Shown here: positions 52,136 through 57,755 of the stretch, in pieces | Numbering within the stretch: the stretch's first letter is position 1 | Layout: the number at the start of each line of letters is the position of its first letter | Source: PSRI01 sp041484195 | GTDB taxonomy: Bacteria; Bacteroidota; Bacteroidia; Chitinophagales; Chitinophagaceae | Length of the DNA: 57,755 nt | NCBI GenBank assembly: GCA_041484195.1 | Contig: JBGPHC010000027.1 | Span: 1 to 57,755 of the forward strand | Direction: 5' to 3' | Made by a program: the position numbers and the translations under genes | Notes under the pieces: model-generated | The model's database searches: none | The model's input: the letters and a program-made list of their open reading frames with translations, nothing else | Told to the model about the DNA's origin: nothing

Positions 52136-52453
52136 TTACTCCCCTTTGTCTTCGTCCAGGTTGCTGTGATTGTCACCACCCAGGCTGTAATAATTATTTT
52201 CTTCATCTTCCTCTCCAATGGCTTCGTCCGCGTCATCCAATTCCGCGCCCGGAACGTCAAGGCCTTCATCAAGGCCTTCAACTAATTGACTTATGCCGCT
52301 CTCATTGGCCCCAATTTCGGGAACTTCTTCTTCGAAAAAAGGCTCTTTCTGATCCTGGCTATAGATATCTTCAGTTGCGGGATATATGGGATCGCCATAC
52401 ACTTTTTCTTTTCCCTCTTGCTCAGATTCGTTCTTGATTGGTTTCTTTTTCAT
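52136..52453 (-). CDS. conserved acidic hypothetical protein
   Basis: From Met 52453 this is a 105-residue, highly acidic, probably disordered cytoplasmic protein. The C-terminal motif (LDVPGAELDDADEAIGEEDE followed by ENNYYSLGGDNH) is one I recognise as strongly conserved among hypothetical proteins of many Bacteroidota. Outside this block the sequence varies (PIYPATEDIYSQ). No enzyme motif is present. In other genomes, as here, it tends to occur among stress-associated genes, though this is memory rather than a search. A longer frame to 52492 is unlikely. Confidence 0.78.
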   Translation of the reverse strand: MKKKPIKNESEQEGKEKVYGDPIYPATEDIYSQDQKEPFFEEEVPEIGANESGISQLVEGLDEGLDVPGAELDDADEAIGEEDEENNYYSLGGDNHSNLDEDKGE

Positions 52454-53207
52454 GTTCAACAATTTTAGATTCTGAATGATTGAAGATTCCATTGGGCTGG
52501 CGCCGCTCTACCTCGGAGTCATATAACAGAAATAAATCCTTGGCTGGAATCTACTGCTCCTCCTGGCCGAAAGACGGGTTACAGGGCCTGCTGGAGGCGC
52601 CGATGTCTTTCAAGTTTGGAAAAAATCTTTCCAAACATAATACCCTCTTTATTACCCTCTATAAATATAAGATGTTTTTTTATCTTATGACAAGGCCAAT
52701 TTGTCGGTATTTCAGGAATTAGTATTTCTCAGAACAAAAGACAGATCAAAAATTATGAGTTGCCACATAGAATTTCCGGAGCAGAAGAGTGTGACACAAG
52801 AATGCTGAGCAGGGGCCCGGCAGATGGTCCAAATATCTTCCAGATCAAACCAGGAAGACTGATCCCATTCACAGGAAATCCAGAGTCAGCTCATGTAAAT
52901 TTCACATCCAAAAAACAATGTAACATTACAATCAAACCTTTTGTTCTTGTTCAAAAACGAAATATGGGTAAATGGATTTGAGATCAGGCGATCTCTCTGA
53001 AAGGGACTTTGAGTCTGATGGAAGAATATGGACTAAATTTGGATGACCCGGTTCCGAGGCAGTTGGCCTGGATAGCAGAATACATCGGGAGCTTTAGATT
53101 CTTCCAAATGTCCCTGTATATTGGTGACAGTGAAAACGACGGAATCAAAAAACTAAGGAAACGGGCGTCAACGGTCTGGAATTTACCTCATTCATATAGA
53201 GATTCGC
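52454..53207. other. intergenic stretch with a palindrome, no supported gene
   Basis: This 754-bp region contains only short unrelated open frames that do not resemble families I know. The one at 53009-53305 overlaps the DUF2945 gene in another frame. The notable element is the perfect inverted repeat at 52614-52636. Promoters for the acidic-protein gene (minus) and DUF2945 gene (plus) should lie here, but I could not fix them. There is no tRNA signature. Confidence 0.4.
52614..52636. repeat. perfect inverted repeat
   Basis: GTTTGGAAA and TTTCCAAAC flank a 5-nt spacer (AAATC). The 9-bp arms are perfect. No T-run follows on either strand close by, so it is either a protein-binding operator or a stable hairpin in a leader or tail. 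Two direct copies of TACCCTCT follow within 25 bp. Confidence 0.55.
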
Positions 53208-53423
53208 ATGAAAAAGGATTTCAAAATCGGCGACCATGTATCCTGGAATTCAGAAGCAGGCATTGTTTCCGGAACCATTATCAAAATTCGCCGGAGAGAT
53301 TTTAACTATAAAGGGTACACGCACCACGCTTCGGAAGCAGAACCGCAATACGAAATAAAGAGCGATAAGACAGACCATATCGCAGCCCACAAAGGATCGG
53401 CTCTTACAAAACTCAATAGTTGA
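53208..53423 (+). CDS. DUF2945 (hypervirulence-associated Tudor-like) small protein
   Basis: This 71-residue cytoplasmic protein has an SH3/Tudor-like fold signature. The DUF2945 pattern is clear: F.iGDhVsWnSEaG.vsGtI.ki, then Y.iksDKTdHiAaHKGSAL. Such proteins are widespread in bacteria and fungi, and the molecular role is not established. The start at 53208 gives a typical length. It is monocistronic, about 220 nt upstream of the ankyrin-repeat gene. Confidence 0.85.
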   Translation: MKKDFKIGDHVSWNSEAGIVSGTIIKIRRRDFNYKGYTHHASEAEPQYEIKSDKTDHIAAHKGSALTKLNS

Positions 53424-53642
53424 AAGTAGGGTTTCCTGCATACGTGTAAAGCTCATCGGGCAATAATAGTTTACACTTACCTGTTTGGGGTATTGCAGAA
53501 ACGTTTTGGTATACTTATCTTGTTTGAATCTGCTTATGCCCAACTTGTGGAGATTCGGAGTCATTTGCATGCACAATCTCATGACTATCTCCATAACTAC
53601 ACGGATATCAGGTAGTTCAACCCTCAATTCAATCACAAGAAA

Positions 53643-54806
53643 ATGACTTCAAGTAATGTTTTGATTCGGAATGCCTTCCAAAGGACTATTCCGGGCAAAG
53701 TGATCAATTCTGTTGAACTTATGCAGGTTCCACCATCAATTAAGAATCATTTTATTGGTTTCGCAGCCGGTCCTGGCCTAAGGCCAGCAAGGTTCGGTTG
53801 GAATTTCATCCTGTTCATGAGCGTCCTACTATTCATTTTTCCCCTTTCATCCGGCGCCCATGAAAAGACAGAGGAGAGGATTTTCACAGACAGCACCGAC
53901 CGACCCAAATTATTCCAGGCGATTAGGGAAAATAACACTGCAGAAATCCAGCGGCTAATATCGAATGGAGCCGATGTGAACGCTTGCATGGATGGTTATT
54001 CCGCTCTTATGGCAGCGGCACTGAACGGTTCGGTTGAAGGAATGAAAATCCTAATTGACCATGGCGCCAATATAAATTATTATAACCAGGACAGCCTCAG
54101 CGCGATCTGGATGGCTGTGCCCGACTGGGATAAGACACGGCTCCTGATTGAGCATGGAGCGGATCTGCAATTTCCTTCCCGGGAGAGATACACTGTAATG
54201 GCAAAGCTGGTCACAATGCCGGGGAATGCCAGCCTGCTCAAATACATGATTGAAAAAGGAGCTGACCCCAAAAAAAGCAGTCCCGACAATTTTACCTTAT
54301 ACAATGCAGTAACTTCCTGCGATACGTCCATGGTGGGCATTCTCCTACGGAGTGGCATAAACGCTAACGACACTGTTTCTGTAGGCGATTATCCGATTAA
54401 CAATGCCCTGAATTACCGCTGCTTTGATTGTGTCAGGATGCTTGTGGAGCATGGAGCCAATGTGAATGTGAAGACAGCAGGACTGGTCCTGCCCCTGCTG
54501 AATGGATTTACGCCCCTGATGTTAGCCGCGCTGAGCGAGGATAAACCTTCTTTTTACTATTTGTTGGAACATGGTGCGGATCCCTCGGCCAGGATGCCCA
54601 GTGGATGCACCGTGCTGATGTTGCTGGAGCAGAGTGAATCTGACCAACCGGAAATGACTCTTGCGCTGATTAAGCATGGAGCCGACCCTGCTGCAAGGTC
54701 AAATGACGGATCTGACGCCTTGTACTTCGCGCAAAAAAAAGGAAATACCGCCTCGGTGCAGATACTCAGGAAATATTTGAACCCATCAAACAATTCTCCA
54801 AAATAA
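53643..54806 (+). CDS. exported ankyrin-repeat protein
   Basis: This frame has 387 residues, but the hydrophobic leader (WNFILFMSVLLFIFPLSSGAHE) sits at about 53-74, so the true start may be Met27 or Met59 (53817). The rest is seven or so ankyrin repeats (LFQAIRENNTAEIQRLISNGADVN; GYSALMAAALNGSVEGMKILIDHGANIN; FDCVRMLVEHGANVNVK; PLMLAALSEDKPSFYYLLEHGADPSA). These repeats bind proteins. It is exported (periplasm or surface) and its stop is only 5 nt from the next gene, so the two products probably work together. No enzyme domain is seen. Confidence 0.87.
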   Translation: MTSSNVLIRNAFQRTIPGKVINSVELMQVPPSIKNHFIGFAAGPGLRPARFGWNFILFMSVLLFIFPLSSGAHEKTEERIFTDSTDRPKLFQAIRENNTAEIQRLISNGADVNACMDGYSALMAAALNGSVEGMKILIDHGANINYYNQDSLSAIWMAVPDWDKTRLLIEHGADLQFPSRERYTVMAKLVTMPGNASLLKYMIEKGADPKKSSPDNFTLYNAVTSCDTSMVGILLRSGINANDTVSVGDYPINNALNYRCFDCVRMLVEHGANVNVKTAGLVLPLLNGFTPLMLAALSEDKPSFYYLLEHGADPSARMPSGCTVLMLLEQSESDQPEMTLALIKHGADPAARSNDGSDALYFAQKKGNTASVQILRKYLNPSNNSPK

Positions 54807-54811
54807 GACCC

Positions 54812-55876
54812 ATGCGTTACAAGATCATTCTAACGACAGTTTCAGTTTTCTGCTGCATATTCCTATTTTCCGGCCTATTATCCTGGAAAGAAAGCTTTCA
54901 ACCGGTCAGTAATGCCGAATTGGAAATCTCTGCCTCCAAGGCCCTGCTCCTCCTCGAAAAGAGCAGTTATATTTTTGCGCAAAAAGGGCATTGCGCTTCC
55001 TGCCACCACAATACGCTCACCTCCATGACTGCGGCAAAAGCTGCGGCAAAAGGAATTCCGGCAGTGGATTCCTTCACCAGGGGCAGGGTGGCTGCGATGG
55101 AGGCTACACTGAAATTTATCGGTAACAATAATCTGATGAATATGTTTGTGCAGGCCAAATTCCTGACGCCATACCAGTTATTGGGACTGAACGCTGAAAA
55201 ATACCCAGCCAATTTTTATACGGATCTCGGTGTGGATTATTTGCTGAGCCAGGCTTGCGCCGACGGCAGTTTCCAGGCCGAATACCAGCGACCACCCCTG
55301 GAATCGGGGAACTTACATTTGGCGGCCATATGCATACGCGCCATACAATTGTATGCCCCGGCGGCCAAAAAGGCCAAAGTGGAAGCATTAGTGACAAAAA
55401 CCAGGGCCTATCTTGAAAAGGCTAAGCCGGAAGTGCAGCAGGAAAATGTATTTCAATTACTGGGACTTCATTGGTGCGGTGCCGATGCTGCGCAAAAAAA
55501 GAAAGCAGCCGAAAAACTTGTTTCCATGCAAAAGGCCGATGGAGGCTGGTCACAGTTACCCACCATGAAAAGCGATGCTTATGCCACAGGACAGGCCCTC
55601 TATGCCCTGAGCGAAAGCGGCATGATTCAAACCGGGAATGAAGTATACCAAAATGGTTTGAGATTCCTGCTGAAGACCCAGGATAATTCCGGAGCATGGG
55701 TGGTGATTACCCGGGCCAATCCCATTCAGCCATTCTTCAACAGTGAATTTCCACCATATAATGAAAACCAGTTCATTTCAGCAACGGCAAGCAATTGGGC
55801 TGTCTTGTCCATTCTGAATGCTTTACCAGACAAAAACATAGTAGCTTCAAATGTTGCCGACCGATCGCAGAAATGA
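54812..55876 (+). CDS. exported CxxCH haem-motif protein with prenyltransferase/squalene-oxidase-like repeats
   Basis: This 354-residue protein has a membrane anchor or signal (IILTTVSVFCCIFLFSGLLS). A single c-type haem motif follows, KGHCASCHHNTLTSM (Cys61, Cys64, His65). The remainder is alpha-alpha-barrel repeats resembling squalene-hopene cyclase or prenyltransferase units (GVDYLLSQACADGSFQ; AAEKLVSMQKADGGWSQLP; NGLRFLLKTQDNSGAWVV), but the DxDD acid motif of true hopene cyclases is not evident. The family is known from Bacteroidota and Acidobacteria as uncharacterised. It is coupled to the ankyrin gene. A periplasmic redox or scaffold role is a guess. Confidence 0.8.
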   Translation: MRYKIILTTVSVFCCIFLFSGLLSWKESFQPVSNAELEISASKALLLLEKSSYIFAQKGHCASCHHNTLTSMTAAKAAAKGIPAVDSFTRGRVAAMEATLKFIGNNNLMNMFVQAKFLTPYQLLGLNAEKYPANFYTDLGVDYLLSQACADGSFQAEYQRPPLESGNLHLAAICIRAIQLYAPAAKKAKVEALVTKTRAYLEKAKPEVQQENVFQLLGLHWCGADAAQKKKAAEKLVSMQKADGGWSQLPTMKSDAYATGQALYALSESGMIQTGNEVYQNGLRFLLKTQDNSGAWVVITRANPIQPFFNSEFPPYNENQFISATASNWAVLSILNALPDKNIVASNVADRSQK

Positions 55877-55884
55877 AAATGGCA

Positions 55885-57399
55885 TCATAATTCCCAACCT
55901 TTCCGGTATTCCCGATAAAAGAATTTATTGGCGTCGGGATTGTTGGTGATTTTCATATTGGCCGAATCGTATTCCACTTTGCTCCCCGCGCGCAATGCCA
56001 CGGCTCCCAGGAGAATGGTTTCCGTAACCGGCCCCGAATAAAGGAAACTACCGGGAGACTGCTCCTTGTTTTTGAATGCGTCAATCCATACATCATCGCT
56101 CCGACCCGTTTTTTCTTTGGGCAGCGTTTGACCATTGAGGTAAGTATCCATTCTCGACTGCGGAATGAGACGAGGGTTCTCGCACCTGAATCCGGCCAAT
56201 ATCTTTCCCTTATCACCCACAAACATCATTCCTTCCCTTTCCAGGGACCCTTTATCTATTGTCAATTCATCGGGAGTGGTGGGTTTCATGCCTCCATCAT
56301 ACCAGAAGAGGTCAAAAGCGGGTAATTCTTTTTGAGCAGGAAATTTGAAATGAACCGTGCAGGAATAGGGAAATGCCACGTCGTTTTCTACGCCGATGCT
56401 CACAAAATCTTTGATGGTGCAGGTGGTAGTGCCGCAGGCCTCGGCGCTGAGTGGTGCGGTATTGATCCCCAATGTCAGGAAGAGTGGCCAGAGGCTGTAG
56501 TGTCCCATATCAGCAATACTTCCGGCGCCGAAATCGTACCAGCCGCGGAATACGGCGTTGGTATAATTGGGATGATAAGGCCTGTCCGGAACGGGACCGA
56601 GCCAGAGATCCCAGTCGAATCCTGCAGGAACGGGTACTGTTTCAGTGGGATTGGAAGTCCATTGTGGCCACATGGGTCTGTTAGACCAATTATGGATTTC
56701 CTTCAGGTTACCGATAGCGCCATCAGCGATCCATTTTTTTACCAATTCCATCCCGCTTCTCTTACTCCAGGCCAGCAGGTGTGTGCTCACACCGGTCTTG
56801 CGGGCCGTTTCGATGCTCAACCTGGCCTCATACATTCTGTTGCCAATGGGTTTGTGGATCACAACATGTTTTCCTTTTTTCATGGCGGCTATTGAAATAG
56901 TGGCATGGTGGTGGTCGGGCGTCATGATCTTCACCGCGTCAATTCCTTTTTCTTTTTCCAGCAATTCACGAAAATCCGCATAAACGGTGCATCCTCTATA
57001 ATTTCCAGAATTGGAGTCCTTTGCATAAAATTTTTCCACCAGCTCTTTCCCTATCTCCCTTCCACCGGGAATCCCTTTCAATTCAGCTCCCCAATTGGGT
57101 TCATTCAGCGCCTTGCGTATTGTGTCCCGGATATCATTGGGCGACCAGTCAACATAATTGGTGCTGCTCTTATTGGGGTCGCATACGGAAACGATCTGCA
57201 GTTTGGGATTGGGGAGCAATGCAGCCATCTCACGGAGTCCCTGTGTGCCACAACCGATATAGGCAAGATTCAATTTATCGCTGGGAGCTATATAACCCTT
57301 CCCGCCCAAAACATGCCTGGGCACGATACTGAATACCAGGGAGGCCGTTGCTGCCGATCCAAGGAATTCGCGACGGTTGATTTTTTTACGTGATTTCAT
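55885..57399 (-). CDS. Tat-exported Gfo/Idh/MocA-family oxidoreductase
   Basis: This 504-residue protein begins with a twin-arginine signal (INRREFLGSAATASLVFSI). The Rossmann domain has NLAYIGCGTQGLREMA and VSVCDPN. The usual EKP catalytic/nucleotide motif reads HKP here (HVVIHKPIGNRM), keeping the Lys. The C-terminal part is the family's alpha/beta sheet domain (DWDLWLGPVPDRPYHPNYTN). Such exported enzymes oxidise or cleave glycosides, inositols or sugar acids with bound NAD(P). The substrate is unknown. The gene ends 8 nt from the converging haem-motif gene. Confidence 0.92.
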   Translation of the reverse strand: MKSRKKINRREFLGSAATASLVFSIVPRHVLGGKGYIAPSDKLNLAYIGCGTQGLREMAALLPNPKLQIVSVCDPNKSSTNYVDWSPNDIRDTIRKALNEPNWGAELKGIPGGREIGKELVEKFYAKDSNSGNYRGCTVYADFRELLEKEKGIDAVKIMTPDHHHATISIAAMKKGKHVVIHKPIGNRMYEARLSIETARKTGVSTHLLAWSKRSGMELVKKWIADGAIGNLKEIHNWSNRPMWPQWTSNPTETVPVPAGFDWDLWLGPVPDRPYHPNYTNAVFRGWYDFGAGSIADMGHYSLWPLFLTLGINTAPLSAEACGTTTCTIKDFVSIGVENDVAFPYSCTVHFKFPAQKELPAFDLFWYDGGMKPTTPDELTIDKGSLEREGMMFVGDKGKILAGFRCENPRLIPQSRMDTYLNGQTLPKEKTGRSDDVWIDAFKNKEQSPGSFLYSGPVTETILLGAVALRAGSKVEYDSANMKITNNPDANKFFYREYRKGWEL

Positions 57400-57624
57400 T
57401 TTATTGCAGTTTAAATTATAGTGGGGTAAAACAATCTATTGGTATGTTAAGTTACTGCATTATGAAAATATGCCAACGTGGGAGGAACGCGGAACATTTT
57501 AGGAAGAGACTTAGAGAGTTGGCAGCGCAGCCGGCTTGCAACAAAGTAAAGAAAACAATTATTATGAGATTTTTAGTTTTATCCGGAAGAGGATGAGACT
57601 AATCTAAATATCAGGATTACCCAT

Positions 57625-57755
57625 TTAGGCCGCATGGGCCTTATAGAGGTAGGGTGGATTCGCCATGTACCGCTCTATGAGCTCGTGCCAGAGGCTCCTC
57701 AGTGAATTTCTGCCATCGAACCGGAAAAAGAATTCATCCAGATATCCACTCACAA
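57625..57755 (-). mobile_element. C-terminal fragment of an IS1595-type (ISXO2-like) transposase
   Basis: On the minus strand the frame open to the window edge ends at TAA 57625. It encodes about 42 residues (SGYLDEFFFRFDGRNSLRSL then WHELIERYMANPPYLYKAH) that resemble the end of ISXO2-like DDE transposases (the YLDEF.FRFN.R motif). The start of the element is outside the window, so intactness cannot be judged. I did not identify the terminal inverted repeat in the 57400-57624 flank. Confidence 0.6.

Noticed and set aside
53009..53305. 98-residue plus-strand frame before DUF2945
   Set aside because: Its last third overlaps the well-supported DUF2945 gene in another frame; the first part shows no family.

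Overview
The window is bacterial DNA that fits the phylum Bacteroidota, most likely Chitinophagaceae or a close relative. That family-level placement is inference from gene content alone. The supporting signs are SusC/SusD outer-membrane pairs, a one-protein hybrid two-component sensor (HTCS), a type IX secretion C-terminal sorting domain, a lone CopB-type ATPase next to a Cus-type efflux operon, conserved Bacteroidota hypothetical families, and start sites without strong Shine-Dalgarno sequences. I saw no rRNA, tRNA or CRISPR array. A transposase fragment lies on the right edge.

Region by region. (1) 0.45-15.2 kb is a polysaccharide utilization locus. An HTCS regulator is divergent from SusC, SusD, a SusE/SusF-like glycan-binding lipoprotein, a GH66 dextranase-like lipoprotein and a large (alpha/alpha)6-type glycosidase with a carbohydrate-binding tail. 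The GH66 enzyme, with its putative nucleophile Asp and acid/base Glu at the expected spacing, points to dextran (alpha-1,6-glucan) as substrate. (2) 15.5-23 kb holds a secreted delta-60-repeat protein with a type IX sorting domain, then a LytTR response regulator and its very large propeller/GAF/LytS-type sensor, joined by an ATGA overlap. (3) 23.3-26.6 kb is a patch of small or orphan genes: a lone SusC N-terminal domain (remnant), a lipoprotein, a 5'-deoxyribonucleotidase-like HAD protein and two short unknown proteins. (4) 26.6-39.7 kb, all on the minus strand, is a copper/silver block. Its order of transcription is a small HYC_CC_PP-type protein, a Met/His-repeat metal-binding protein, a CusA pump encoded as two overlapping genes, a TolC-type channel, two successive CusB-like adaptors, a CopB-type P-type ATPase, and finally an alpha-glucan phosphorylase. 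(5) 39.9-53.4 kb is a stress and ion-homeostasis block: CPA2 antiporter, AcnA aconitase, the decayed remains of an FMN-binding glutamate synthase family gene, an HPF/RaiA-like ribosome factor, cardiolipin synthase, Ca2+-type P-ATPase plus cupin, an HdeD-like membrane protein, a conserved acidic protein and a DUF2945 protein. (6) 53.6-57.4 kb has an ankyrin-repeat protein coupled to an exported CxxCH/prenyltransferase-repeat protein, converging on a Tat-exported Gfo/Idh/MocA oxidoreductase. The end of an IS1595-type transposase closes the window.

How the genes work together (inference). The PUL would sense, bind, cut and import alpha-1,6-glucan, and the glucan phosphorylase further on handles stored alpha-glucan. 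The Cus pump would move Cu(I)/Ag(I) from periplasm to outside, with CopB exporting from the cytoplasm and the Met/His-rich proteins buffering metal in the periplasm. The block from 26 to 53 kb looks like an accumulated fitness island for metal, ionic and stationary-phase stress. The most interesting points are the CusA gene split exactly in a cytoplasmic loop with all catalytic residues kept, the 96-bp Met/His repeat gene, the unclassified PUL glycosidase, the ankyrin plus haem-motif pair, and the internally deleted glutamate synthase relic.
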